Assembly (NCBI RefSeq): GCF_024623785.1
Contig: NZ_JANKBZ010000017.1
Span: 149,624-213,623, forward strand
DNA from: Archangium lipolyticum
Lineage (GTDB): Bacteria; Myxococcota; Myxococcia; Myxococcales; Myxococcaceae
DNA: 64,000 nucleotides
Reading direction: 5' to 3'
Position 1 is the first letter of the stretch, and each line of letters starts with the position of its first letter. The notes under the pieces were generated by a model that was not told the DNA's origin, did no database searches, and saw nothing but the letters and a program-made list of their open reading frames with translations. Below are positions 42,897 through 51,830 of the stretch, piece by piece. Made by a program: the position numbers and the translations under genes.

Positions 42897-44117
42897 TCAG
42901 TTCCTCGGGAAGCGCACGTGGAGCGAGCTGGGCCCACGATCCTGGAGGTTGGAGCCCTGGTAGTTGTAGGGCTTGTCGGCGAGCTCCCAGCGCGGAAGCG
43001 TGAGCAGGGCGCGGAGGGACTCCTCGACCTCGAGACGGACGAGCGAGGCCCCCGGGCAGTAGTGGGCACCGACGCCGAAGGTCATGTGCCGGTTGGGCGC
43101 CCGGGTGATGTCGAAGTGATCCGGGTTGGGGAACACCTCGGGGTCGCGATTGGCCGCGGCGGTCATCGCGTGGATGAAGCGCCCCTTGGAAATGCGCGTG
43201 CCGCCCAGCTCCGTGTCCTCCACGCACAGCCGGTTGATGGACAGGATGGCCGGCTCATGGCGCAGGCTCTCCTCGATGGCGCCCCGGGTGAGCCCCGGGT
43301 CCACCCTCAACTGGCGCAGCTGCTCGGGGTGCTTCAGGAGCGCGAGGACGGTGTTGGTGAGCTGGTTCGTCGACGTGACGAAGCCCGCGCCGATCATCTG
43401 GAAGGACTGGATGACGGCCTCGCCCGCGAGCTGGGGATTGCCGTCCTCCCCCGCGATGAACTGGCTGACGAGATCCTCCCCGGGCGCCGCGCGGCGCTTG
43501 TCGACCAGGTCCTTCAGGTAGGCCACCATGTCATGGGTGGTCCGCCGGATGGAGCTCCTCACCTCGTCCGTGTCGACCGCCACGCCCGAGGGCTTGAGCA
43601 GGTCCTTCGACCACCTCATGAACCGCGGCCGATCCGCCTCGGGGAGCGCGAACAGCTCGGCGATGGCATTGATGGCGATGGGCTCGGCGAAGTCCGAGAC
43701 GATGTCCATCTCCCCCTGGCGCCGTCCCTTCTCCAGGGCCCGCTCCACGAGCGATGTGAGCCGGGGCCGGAAGTGCTCGAGCGCCGCGGGCGTGAAGCCC
43801 TTCATGACGAGCTGTCGCACCAGCGTGTGGCGGGGCGGATCCTGGAAGAAGACGAGCCGTGACCAGGTCGCGAGCATCTCCTTCGACGCCACATCCTCTC
43901 CCAGCAGCCCGAGGCTCCCCAGCAGCTCGTTCGCGCGCCGGGAGGAGAAGTGCGGGCTCTTGGTGAGCGCCTCGATATCGGCGCCGCGCGTGAGGATGAA
44001 GCACTGGAGGGGCTCGAAGAAATACACGGGAGCCTGGGTGCGCAACCGCTCGAATGTGGGAAAGGGGTTGGCGAAGAAGCTCTCGCTGGTCAAATCGATA
44101 CCGGCATCTGCGCTCAT
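42897..44117 (-). CDS. Cytochrome P450
   Basis: Soluble bacterial CYP of 406 residues that hydroxylates or otherwise oxidises an organic substrate using electrons from ferredoxin. Visible motifs are the ExxR helix K (EESLRHE), the heme loop FGVGAHYCPGASL with C354, and an I-helix GAGFVTSTNQ in which the usual acid-Thr pair is altered. The substrate is unknown. The ATG at 44117 is chosen over that at 44141 because GGAGAAACG lies just upstream. It is divergent from the 336-residue protein of the toxin locus, with a 316-bp intergenic region holding 11-bp repeats. No ferredoxin gene is adjacent; the rubredoxin at 58481 is distant. Confidence 0.93.
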   Translation of the reverse strand: MSADAGIDLTSESFFANPFPTFERLRTQAPVYFFEPLQCFILTRGADIEALTKSPHFSSRRANELLGSLGLLGEDVASKEMLATWSRLVFFQDPPRHTLVRQLVMKGFTPAALEHFRPRLTSLVERALEKGRRQGEMDIVSDFAEPIAINAIAELFALPEADRPRFMRWSKDLLKPSGVAVDTDEVRSSIRRTTHDMVAYLKDLVDKRRAAPGEDLVSQFIAGEDGNPQLAGEAVIQSFQMIGAGFVTSTNQLTNTVLALLKHPEQLRQLRVDPGLTRGAIEESLRHEPAILSINRLCVEDTELGGTRISKGRFIHAMTAAANRDPEVFPNPDHFDITRAPNRHMTFGVGAHYCPGASLVRLEVEESLRALLTLPRWELADKPYNYQGSNLQDRGPSSLHVRFPRN

Positions 44118-44280
44118 CGTTTCTCCAGTGCTGCGTGGCAAGACGGACCGGGAAACTATCGCGGCAGCGGCCCTTGCCGCATCTCCCCGGCTTCGGGTTG
44201 ACGGGGAGCCCCTTCGGCTCCGCCCTTGCCGCTACTGGAGCATGCTGGCCCGGCGGGGGTGGTAGTCGAACGCACCAACG

Positions 44281-44312
44281 ACACATCACCGACACGTCAC
44301 CGACACGTCGCC
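44281..44312. repeat. Three 11-bp tandem repeats
   Basis: ACACATCACCG, ACACGTCACCG and ACACGTCGCC(A) start at 44281, 44292 and 44303. The 11-bp period matches one DNA turn, as in activator-binding direct repeats. They lie between the divergent P450 and toxin-locus genes. The rest of the 316-bp intergenic region (44118-44433) shows nothing else I can support. Confidence 0.6.
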
Positions 44313-44433
44313 AGGCGTTGTGGCGCTCGGTTCGACGCCTCGCTGTCGAGAGCCCGACAGGCTGGCATCTGCCTTGCTCTTGTGGGCGTGCCGCCCAATC
44401 GCGGCTGAGCAGAGACAAGCCTGGAGGTTCGCC

Positions 44434-45444
44434 ATGTCGTTCACGGTCACCCGATTCGAGATCAAGCCCACCCTGGAACAGTTCTACGCCAACGGAAACC
44501 AGCAGACGCGGGTCGATATCGAGGTCATGAAGTGCACGTATAAGAATGGCATTCCGGTGAAGGTCCCGTTGTCCAAGGCGGAGAAGAACTCGATTACGGT
44601 CGTCGCCTACTCCTCGAACATCAACCAGAAGGCCATGCCGAAGTCGTGGTTCGTCGACAAGCAGCGTAACAACTTCGATATGGGGACCTACTCCGGCGCC
44701 AGGATGCTCAAGAGCGCCTCGCAGGTGGACACCCTTCAGCCGGACATCATGAGCTGCTGCGAACCCCCGAACGCGGCGGAGCTCCGGGCCTTGAAGCAGA
44801 ACGAAGTCCCCGACGTCTTCCGCCGCTTCATCCGCGCCAACCGGATCAGCACGGAGAAGTTGATGGCTCGCATGGTGCTGGACGATGGCACCGTCCTCAC
44901 GACGAACATGTCGACCGGAAAGCACAAGTTCACGAGCAGCGTCACGTTGGTCGCCATCACGCCTCTCTCCATTCCGGTGTCGCAGTTGACCTCGGCGACC
45001 GAGATCAAGCAGGACCAGAAGTACACGGATTACAATCCGGATATCCATCAAACCCTCACCGCGCACTACTGGTCGCTCCCCGCCGGTCTGCGCGCCGAGA
45101 GCATCACCAGGAACGCGGTGTTCTTCTACGGTCTCGGAGTCGATAACGGCGTCGCCGACGACCGTGTCCTCACCCGTGGAATCGCTTTCCCCCCGGGCAC
45201 GCACAACGCGAACGTGCGTGACGCCGTGTCGGGTGGCTGCGTGCAGTCGTTCGACTACACGATGAACGTCGCTCCCAACCAGTGGGCTGTGGCCGTGCTC
45301 AAGATCACCGGCTGCAGCTGGACCTCTCCGTACGTCACGGGAACCGTCACCTTCACCGTCACCGACAACTACGGCAACACCCACCGTTACGGTGTCCAGC
45401 CGGCCGGCGACCATGGTGACACCGTGAGCATCTCGGCCCTCTAG
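44434..45444 (+). CDS. Unknown protein upstream of the RHS toxin
   Basis: A 336-residue protein with no family I recognise. The N-terminal half (1-180) includes KPTLEQFYANGNQQTRVDIEV and a Cys-Cys pair (DIMSCCEPP). The C-terminal third is beta-rich with repeated Thr/Val strands (TGTVTFTVTDNYGNTHRYGV), like a secreted or receptor-binding fold, but no signal peptide is present. The ATG at 44434 follows GGAGG with 6-nt spacing, which decides the start. It sits 60 bp upstream of the RHS gene and is probably co-transcribed, so a toxin companion or adaptor role is possible (inference). Confidence 0.8.
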   Translation: MSFTVTRFEIKPTLEQFYANGNQQTRVDIEVMKCTYKNGIPVKVPLSKAEKNSITVVAYSSNINQKAMPKSWFVDKQRNNFDMGTYSGARMLKSASQVDTLQPDIMSCCEPPNAAELRALKQNEVPDVFRRFIRANRISTEKLMARMVLDDGTVLTTNMSTGKHKFTSSVTLVAITPLSIPVSQLTSATEIKQDQKYTDYNPDIHQTLTAHYWSLPAGLRAESITRNAVFFYGLGVDNGVADDRVLTRGIAFPPGTHNANVRDAVSGGCVQSFDYTMNVAPNQWAVAVLKITGCSWTSPYVTGTVTFTVTDNYGNTHRYGVQPAGDHGDTVSISAL

Positions 45445-45504
45445 CGCGCCGCCAGACCACCGGGAATCGGGGTCCGCGAGACACCCAACCAGGAGGAGTC
45501 AGCC

Positions 45505-48500
45505 ATGAATGAGTCGATCTATTCCAACGCTTTCAATTTCGGTTCGTATCTCACCGGCGGCGTGGACCCGAGGACCGGGCAATACACAGCCTCCATTCAG
45601 CTCGTCCAGCTCAGGCCGCCCAACCTGAATGGCCTGGGCCGCGACATCAAGCTCTCGTTCTCGGCGCTCGATACCGGGAGCCGCTGCTTCGGCACGGGCT
45701 GGTCCATCAGCCTGTGCTCTCTGGATTTGGCGAATGGCCGGAACGTGCTGACGCTGTCCGACGGCAGGTCCTTCAGATGCGGGGCGCTTCCGTCCAAAGG
45801 TCAGAATCTCCATTTCAAGGATCAGAAGCTCAAGGACTTCCGCGTGAGGAGGGTCGATGCCAGAACCTTCGACGTCATCAACAAGGACGGCGTGGTCGAG
45901 CGGCTGGTCAATGCTGGTGAGTCGATCGCCCGGCTCTCCCTCCTGCGCTTCCCCAACGGAGAGACCTTCCAGTTCCATCACGATCACAAAGTGAATGGCG
46001 TCTCCTATCTGACGAAGGTCGTCTTCACTCAGACCCAGGAGAACTACCTGAAGATCTCCTACCAGGGCGCCAACGCCTACACGATCGACTTCCCGGTCGA
46101 TCACGGCAAGACGGCCAGGATCCTGCTGGGCTACCAGAACGACCTGCTGACGTCCGCGTCCCTGCCCTATGCTGCGAGCAAGAACGTGGGTGATGGGGCG
46201 GCACTGCCCAGGTACACCATGTCCTACTTGCGTCTCCTGGGGACCTTCCAGGTCATCGAGAAGCTCAGGAACCCCACGGGCGCCATCGAGCTCATCCAGT
46301 ACAAGGAACAGGGACACAAGGTCAACGGCGGGGGGTTCATTCCCCATGCAACGGTTCACACCGTGAACCCGGGACGAGATCAACCCGCCATCATCAAGAC
46401 CTACAGCTTCAGCCAGGATCAGAACTTCCTCGGCTACGAGTCCGGTAAGCCCGAGTTCGTGGAGGGTGAAGACAACCTGTACCTGGTACAGGGGAACTAC
46501 ACGTACAAGAGCACGGAGAACATCCTCGGTAGCGATGGTGAGACCCCGCTCTCTTCCACGGTGCGCACCTTCAACAAGTTCCACCTCCTGACCAAGGAAG
46601 TGAAGACCCAGCAGGGCACGCGGCTCACCACCACGATCACCTACAACGGAGACCCGTCGCTGGCCTTCAACAAACAGCCGGCGAACCTGCACCAGCCACG
46701 CACCGTGGTCACCCGGTATGAGGATCTGAAGGCCTCCACCTCACGGGAAGAGACCGTCGAGACGGAGACGGACGCGCATGGCAACACGCTGAGCACGGTC
46801 GAGAAGACGGGCGTGAAGACGGCGTACGAGTACTACCCGGCCGCTGGCGTAGCGGGGAAGTGCCCCGCGGATCCGTTCGGCTTCGTCCGCTATGTCAAGC
46901 GCATCATCGTGTCCCCAGCGGCGGGAGCCTCGGGCTCCGCCACCGCCAGGACCACGGAGTACACCTACCAGAAGACGCAGACCCTCGGCCAGGTGCCTGC
47001 TTCCTACTACGTGAACAAGGCCACGGAGGTGCTCGACAACGGGTTCTCCAAGACCTTCTCCTACAACGAAAGCCTCACCCAGCCGGCGACCCACGGTCTG
47101 CTGCGGGAGTTCCGGTCCAGCCTGAACGGCAAGACCACCATCGTCGCATTTACCCACGAAGTGAAGGAGGGGGCGACGACGACCACCACCACCACCACGG
47201 GCTTCGATGGCGCGAAGGCGACCCACGTGACGACCTCATCCCGCATCACGAGCCGCCGCTGGCGCGAGACCGACGTGAACGGGGTGACGACCGCCTTCAC
47301 CTACGACGTGAGGGGGCGCCTGGCCGCACAGACGACGTCTCCGGACAGTCCAAAAAAAGCCACGCGCAGCTACAAGTACAACGACCCACGCGGTGACAAG
47401 GAGGGCCAATGGCCCAGCCTGGTGGAGACCACTCCGCGGGGCATCAGCAAGAAGTTTCACTACGACGGACTGGGCCGGGTGTGCTCCGAGGAGGCGCAGG
47501 ACGACGACCGCGAGCTGGAGTCCACCGCTAAAGGCTATCAGGGAACCTTCCGCCTGGTGTCGGAGAAGTCCTACGATGTGCTCGGGCAGCTCGTCTCGGA
47601 GAAGCGCTACGACTGGTGGTGGAACGCCGACAAGTCGGCACGCGTCGCGACCCCGACAATCAACGAGACACGCTATGAATACGATGGCTGGGGCACGCTC
47701 CGGCGCACGAGGTTCGCCGACGGTCACTCGGAGCTGTCCATCCACGACCCCGTCGCCATGACGCTGCGGAAGGGCATTGAAGGCGAAGGCAAAACCCTCA
47801 CCCGGTTCGACCTGTTCGACCACCCGGTGACCGTCACTCTACTCCGCGCGGACAACGCCGAGTATGCCACCACGAGCTACCAGTACGACGGCTTCGGCCG
47901 GAAGGTCAGCGAGAAGGATCCGCTCGGCCGTACGACCCGCTACTCCCATGACCGGTTCGACCGCGTGACGGAGAAGGTGCTGCCGAACGACAACCGTGTG
48001 CTCATCCACTACGCGGACTTCAGCGCCAGCGAGCTCGTGACAGGCTTCACGGTGGATGGCACGAAGTTCGGCGAGCGCGCCTATGATGGTCTGGGCCGGG
48101 TGACGTCGGAGAGCGTGGGCGGCCGCACGCGCCGCTACGGCTATCAGGCCGGGGGTGACAAGCCCTCCCAGGTCACCACGCCCAAGGGTGACGTGCTGAA
48201 GATGAAGTACGCGCCCCATCTCGGCGGCAAGCTCGTGGGCCTGAACGGGCCCGACGTCCAACTCAGCTATACCTACGACCCGAAGACCTCGGCCCTGCTC
48301 AAGGCACAGTGCGACGGCTCCACCCAGGAACTCAGCTACTTCGCTTCGGGGTTGTCTCGGAGCGCTTCCGAGCAGACCCGCGGGCGCGCTGGCGTGCTCA
48401 GTCAGACCTCGAGCTACGCCTACAGCATGTCCGGCCTCATCCAGGATTTCGCCGACGGTTTCGGCAACCACCACACGAGCGAATACGACGACTACGGCCG

Positions 48501-50481
48501 TCTGCGGAGCTGCAAGCAGGGGAGCCGCAAGGCGAGCTTCACCTATGATGGCGCCGGTCGCCCGGCGACCATCCGCGTGGAGGACACGGGCGCCGCGGTC
48601 ACCCTGACCACGAACTTGAAGTACGACGATTTCGGTCGCGAGGTCCGGCGCGTCACCTCGGGGAGGTCGAAGAGGGTGCTCAAGACGAGCTATCTCGACA
48701 ACGGCCAGATCAGCCGCCGGGTCACGACCGTTGGCGGCGTGATCTGGCGTGACGAGACCTACGCCTACGACGCGCTCGGCCGCCTCGAAGTGTATCAGTG
48801 TGCGGGGAGTCAGCCGCCACGGGCCGCTGGCGGGCGCAAGCTCCGGGCACAGCGGTTCACCTTCGACAAGTGGAACAACATCACGCGGCTGGAGACGACC
48901 TACGCGGGCGGCAAGGACGGCAAGAAGGTCAAGGAAGTCACCGTCTACCGGTACAGTACACAGGAGCCGACCCAGCTGACCGCCATCGAGCGTGGTGGCA
49001 AGAGCATTTCCCTGGCGTACGACGCGGCCGGGAACCTCACGCGGGACGAGCGGAGTCAGGAGTTGCGGTACGACAGCCAGGACCGGCTGGTGAAGGTGCT
49101 GGACGGGGCGGGAAAGGTGTTGAGCGAGTACCACTACGATGCGCTGGGAAAGCTGGTACGCCACTCGCTGCCCGGCGGCGGCGAGGCGCTGCGGCATTAC
49201 CAGGGCGAGTTCGTGAGGAATCAGACCCTGGACGATCAGCGGATCACCTACCTGGGCGCGGAGGGCCAGTATTTCGCGCAGCATGAGAAGCAAGGCTCCA
49301 CTTCGCGCGGGCGGCTCTTCGCCACGGATGGTCAACGCAGCCTGGTGAAATCCCTGGAGGTCGGCAGCGGGAAGTCCGAGGACTTCAGCTATACACCCTA
49401 CGGCGAGCGCAGCACATCAGGCGAGGGAGAGAGCCTGATTGGATTCAACGGCGAGGGCGTGGATCCGGTCACGGGCTGGTACTTCCTGGGCAACGGCTAT
49501 CGTGTCTACAACCCCACCCTCATGCGCTTCCACAGCCCCGACGGCTGGAGCCCGTTCGGGAAGGGTGGATTGAATCCGTACCTCTACTGCGGGAGCGATC
49601 CCGTCAATCACGCCGATCCCACGGGGCATCTGAGCACGTCAGCCTGGGTGGGCATTGGCCTGGGCGTGTTGGGTGTCTTCGTCGGCGTCGTCTCGCTCGG
49701 GTTGGGGGCTGGCATCAGTGCGGGGATGATCTCCGGGGCGGGGATCATCGGAGGGCTTGCCGCGACGAACACCCTGGCGGTGATCTCCGCCGGGGTGGGA
49801 GTCGCGTCGAGCGCCACGGGCATCGCCGCGGCCGCGCTCGAGGAGAACGAGCAGACCTCCGCGATCCTGGGGTGGGTGTCGGCTGGGCTGGGAATCGTGA
49901 GCGGTGTCGCTGGCCTGTACGAGGTCGCGAAGTCAGCCATGTCCGTGGGCGCGAGGGCGGCCCGTATGGCCCAATACCAGGTGACGGAGCTTGGCGAGAG
50001 CGTGGGAATGTCCGCATCGGTGCTGATGAACAACATTCCTCGCGGCGAGGCGATCAACCTGGGAGTGGCCGCCAGCGGTCAGGCTTTTGGAATGGCCTCT
50101 GCCGTCACCGGGTTGGCGAGCTCCGCTGCCTCCGCGGCTGGGAACAAAGGTGCCGCGGAAGTCTTGAACTGGGTGTCCATGGGTCTGGGCTTTGGCAGCG
50201 TCGGTGTGAACGCTGGCGTCCTGGGGCACAAGACGCGATGGGCCGGCGCCGGCAGCGTCGCGAGCGTGGATCCACTCAGTGGCCTGGCCACGCCGACCGC
50301 ACGAAGGGCCTCGGATTCCGAGGTCGCGCTGCGAAGCGCGCGCCCGCTGATCGAGAGATCCTCGTTCCGGGGGAGCTCGGATCGCGTCATCAACGCCTAC
50401 AACAACCTCCCCACCACCTCCAACGGCATGTTCCGTGACGCGGAGATCGACATCGGATCGATCTTCCTCTCGTTCTCGTGA
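45505..50481 (+). CDS. RHS/YD-repeat toxin of TccC-like type
   Basis: A 1658-residue protein. It has many YD/RHS repeats (e.g. YEYDGWGTLRRTRF, YQYDGFGRKVSEKDPLGRTT, LKYDDFGREVRR), which form a hollow cocoon, and then the conserved RHS core YGERST, GYRVYNP, RFHSPDGWSPFG, NPYLYCGSDPVNHADPTGH. DPTGH (D1371-H1375) is the self-cleavage-type boundary. The SPFGxGGLNPYxYC form is that of TccC/TcC proteins of Tc toxins. The C-terminal 283 residues after the core are unique: Gly/Ala-rich hydrophobic segments (about 1378-1475), then a mixed region, with no recognised toxin domain. The ATG at 45505 follows AGGAGGAG. No TcA or TcB is in the window. Confidence 0.92.
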   Translation: MNESIYSNAFNFGSYLTGGVDPRTGQYTASIQLVQLRPPNLNGLGRDIKLSFSALDTGSRCFGTGWSISLCSLDLANGRNVLTLSDGRSFRCGALPSKGQNLHFKDQKLKDFRVRRVDARTFDVINKDGVVERLVNAGESIARLSLLRFPNGETFQFHHDHKVNGVSYLTKVVFTQTQENYLKISYQGANAYTIDFPVDHGKTARILLGYQNDLLTSASLPYAASKNVGDGAALPRYTMSYLRLLGTFQVIEKLRNPTGAIELIQYKEQGHKVNGGGFIPHATVHTVNPGRDQPAIIKTYSFSQDQNFLGYESGKPEFVEGEDNLYLVQGNYTYKSTENILGSDGETPLSSTVRTFNKFHLLTKEVKTQQGTRLTTTITYNGDPSLAFNKQPANLHQPRTVVTRYEDLKASTSREETVETETDAHGNTLSTVEKTGVKTAYEYYPAAGVAGKCPADPFGFVRYVKRIIVSPAAGASGSATARTTEYTYQKTQTLGQVPASYYVNKATEVLDNGFSKTFSYNESLTQPATHGLLREFRSSLNGKTTIVAFTHEVKEGATTTTTTTTGFDGAKATHVTTSSRITSRRWRETDVNGVTTAFTYDVRGRLAAQTTSPDSPKKATRSYKYNDPRGDKEGQWPSLVETTPRGISKKFHYDGLGRVCSEEAQDDDRELESTAKGYQGTFRLVSEKSYDVLGQLVSEKRYDWWWNADKSARVATPTINETRYEYDGWGTLRRTRFADGHSELSIHDPVAMTLRKGIEGEGKTLTRFDLFDHPVTVTLLRADNAEYATTSYQYDGFGRKVSEKDPLGRTTRYSHDRFDRVTEKVLPNDNRVLIHYADFSASELVTGFTVDGTKFGERAYDGLGRVTSESVGGRTRRYGYQAGGDKPSQVTTPKGDVLKMKYAPHLGGKLVGLNGPDVQLSYTYDPKTSALLKAQCDGSTQELSYFASGLSRSASEQTRGRAGVLSQTSSYAYSMSGLIQDFADGFGNHHTSEYDDYGRLRSCKQGSRKASFTYDGAGRPATIRVEDTGAAVTLTTNLKYDDFGREVRRVTSGRSKRVLKTSYLDNGQISRRVTTVGGVIWRDETYAYDALGRLEVYQCAGSQPPRAAGGRKLRAQRFTFDKWNNITRLETTYAGGKDGKKVKEVTVYRYSTQEPTQLTAIERGGKSISLAYDAAGNLTRDERSQELRYDSQDRLVKVLDGAGKVLSEYHYDALGKLVRHSLPGGGEALRHYQGEFVRNQTLDDQRITYLGAEGQYFAQHEKQGSTSRGRLFATDGQRSLVKSLEVGSGKSEDFSYTPYGERSTSGEGESLIGFNGEGVDPVTGWYFLGNGYRVYNPTLMRFHSPDGWSPFGKGGLNPYLYCGSDPVNHADPTGHLSTSAWVGIGLGVLGVFVGVVSLGLGAGISAGMISGAGIIGGLAATNTLAVISAGVGVASSATGIAAAALEENEQTSAILGWVSAGLGIVSGVAGLYEVAKSAMSVGARAARMAQYQVTELGESVGMSASVLMNNIPRGEAINLGVAASGQAFGMASAVTGLASSAASAAGNKGAAEVLNWVSMGLGFGSVGVNAGVLGHKTRWAGAGSVASVDPLSGLATPTARRASDSEVALRSARPLIERSSFRGSSDRVINAYNNLPTTSNGMFRDAEIDIGSIFLSFS

Positions 50482-50504
50482 GACGCTGACTCAGGGGAAC
50501 GACC

Positions 50505-50543
50505 GGCTGCCGAAGTCGATGAGGGCCCTCGGCTTCGGCAGCC
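50505..50543. terminator. Hairpin between the RHS gene and the convergent VOC gene
   Basis: GGCTGCCGAAG pairs perfectly with CTTCGGCAGCC (11 bp) across a 17-nt loop, 24 bp after the RHS stop and 26 bp from the VOC stop. No T-tract is present; probably a shared terminator. Confidence 0.55.
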
Positions 50544-50568
50544 GTTCCCACCTGAACGCACCCGGGTG

Positions 50569-51054
50569 CTACTCCCGCGCGTACGCCTCCTCGAGGCGCG
50601 CGATGTCGAACTTCTTCATGGTGAGCATGGCCTGCATCACGCGCTGCGTCCGCTTCGGGTCCTTGTCCTGCATCATCTGAGTGAACCTGGACGGGATGAT
50701 CTGCCAGGAGAGGCCGAACCTGTCCTTGAGCCAGCCGCACTGGCTCTCCTTTCCCCCGTTCGCGGTCAGCGTGGACCACAACTTGTCGATCTCCGCCTGC
50801 GAGTCGCAGCTCACCGCCAGGGAGATGGCCTCGGTGAAACTGAAGGCCGGGCCGCCATTCAACGCACTGAATCTCTGACCCGCGAGCTGGAATTCGACCA
50901 CCATGACCGACCCCTTGGGGCCCGGTCCCGCGTCACCGTAGCGAGACATGCTCAGGATCTTCGAATCCTCGAAGAGCGAGATGTAGAGGTTCGCCGCCTC
51001 CTCCGCCTCCTGGTTGAACCACAAGAACGGCGTGATCTTCTGGGGCGTTGCCAT
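50569..51054 (-). CDS. VOC/PhnB-like protein
   Basis: A 161-residue protein of the vicinal-oxygen-chelate superfamily, PhnB/3-demethylubiquinone-9-like subgroup. It starts MATPQKITPFLWFNQEAEEA and has the segments FSALNGGPAFSFTEAISL and DRFGLSWQIIP. Members of this subgroup are often of unknown function. The ATG at 51054 is chosen because AAAGGAG lies 7 nt upstream; an ATG at 51060 would be only one nucleotide from that site. It is directly downstream of the tetR gene (2-bp gap), so regulated by it. Confidence 0.9.
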   Translation of the reverse strand: MATPQKITPFLWFNQEAEEAANLYISLFEDSKILSMSRYGDAGPGPKGSVMVVEFQLAGQRFSALNGGPAFSFTEAISLAVSCDSQAEIDKLWSTLTANGGKESQCGWLKDRFGLSWQIIPSRFTQMMQDKDPKRTQRVMQAMLTMKKFDIARLEEAYARE

Positions 51055-51056
51055 GG

Positions 51057-51683
51057 TCATGCTCCTTTGCGGCGGGGTGTGAGCTGCGTTTCGAGATATC
51101 GGCGCAGGTGGCGCAAGGACTCGGCCGCGACGTCGGGGCCCTGCTTCGCCTTGGCGAGGATGAACGCGCCCTGGATGACCGTCTGCATGAACAACCCGAG
51201 GCTCTCCGGGGTCCACGGCGCGTCTGGCGCGTAGCGTGCCCTGGCTTCGGCGATGTCCCGCGCCAGCGTCGCGGCATGCGAGCTGAGGTGCTTGTCACAG
51301 GCGGCACGGATGGCCGGATGCGTGTCGTAGGCTTCCTGGACCATCGTCCCGAGCAGGCACGTGAAGTCCGGCGGCGCGCCCCGCAGGAGGGCGATGCGGA
51401 AGTCGACGTAGCCGAGCAGCCGCTCGCGCGGATCCGTCGCGCGTTGATATGGCCCGGAGGCGAACATGCGATCGGCCATCGCCGAGAAGTGGTCGGCCGC
51501 CGCGATCGCCAGCTCCTCCTTGCTCTTGAAGTGGTGGAAGAAGCTCCCCTTGGTGAGGCCCGCGACCGCGCAGACGTCCTCGATACGGGTCGCCGTGTAG
51601 CCCCGGGTCCGGATGACCTGCAGGGCCGCGTCGAGGAACTTCGTCTTGGACTGGTGTTGGGGATCCGTGGGGTCCATGAGCAT
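51057..51683 (-). CDS. TetR-family repressor
   Basis: A 208-residue regulator with an N-terminal helix-turn-helix (about residues 14-58: FLDAALQVIRTRGYTATRIEDVC, AVAGLTKGSFFHHFKSKEEL), matching TetR proteins, and an all-helical ligand domain. The start ATG (51681-51683; an alternative ATG at 51677) lies inside a 43-bp inverted-repeat operator, so the protein very likely represses its own operon. No strong Shine-Dalgarno is visible. The downstream VOC gene is 2 bp away. The ligand is unknown. Confidence 0.93.
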   Translation of the reverse strand: MLMDPTDPQHQSKTKFLDAALQVIRTRGYTATRIEDVCAVAGLTKGSFFHHFKSKEELAIAAADHFSAMADRMFASGPYQRATDPRERLLGYVDFRIALLRGAPPDFTCLLGTMVQEAYDTHPAIRAACDKHLSSHAATLARDIAEARARYAPDAPWTPESLGLFMQTVIQGAFILAKAKQGPDVAAESLRHLRRYLETQLTPRRKGA

Positions 51684-51723
51684 ACCGGCTGGTTGGTCAG
51701 CGGTGTACCAACCAGTCGGTATG
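51681..51723. promoter_or_regulatory. TetR operator
   Basis: The 16-bp arms CATACCGGCTGGTTGG (51681-51696) and CCAACCAGTCGGTATG (51708-51723) are complementary at 15 of 16 positions around an 11-bp centre. The left arm includes the tetR start codon. The arms resemble known TetR operators of the ACCGACTGGTT type. Confidence 0.85.
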
Positions 51724-51830
51724 CTGTCAACCCGCTTCCCGCCTCGTGTCGGGCCAGACCTTGAATGCGTACACGTCAACTGGTGGATGCTGGTGGGTGT
51801 CAGGTTCTGGTCATTCGCGAGGCATCCCCC

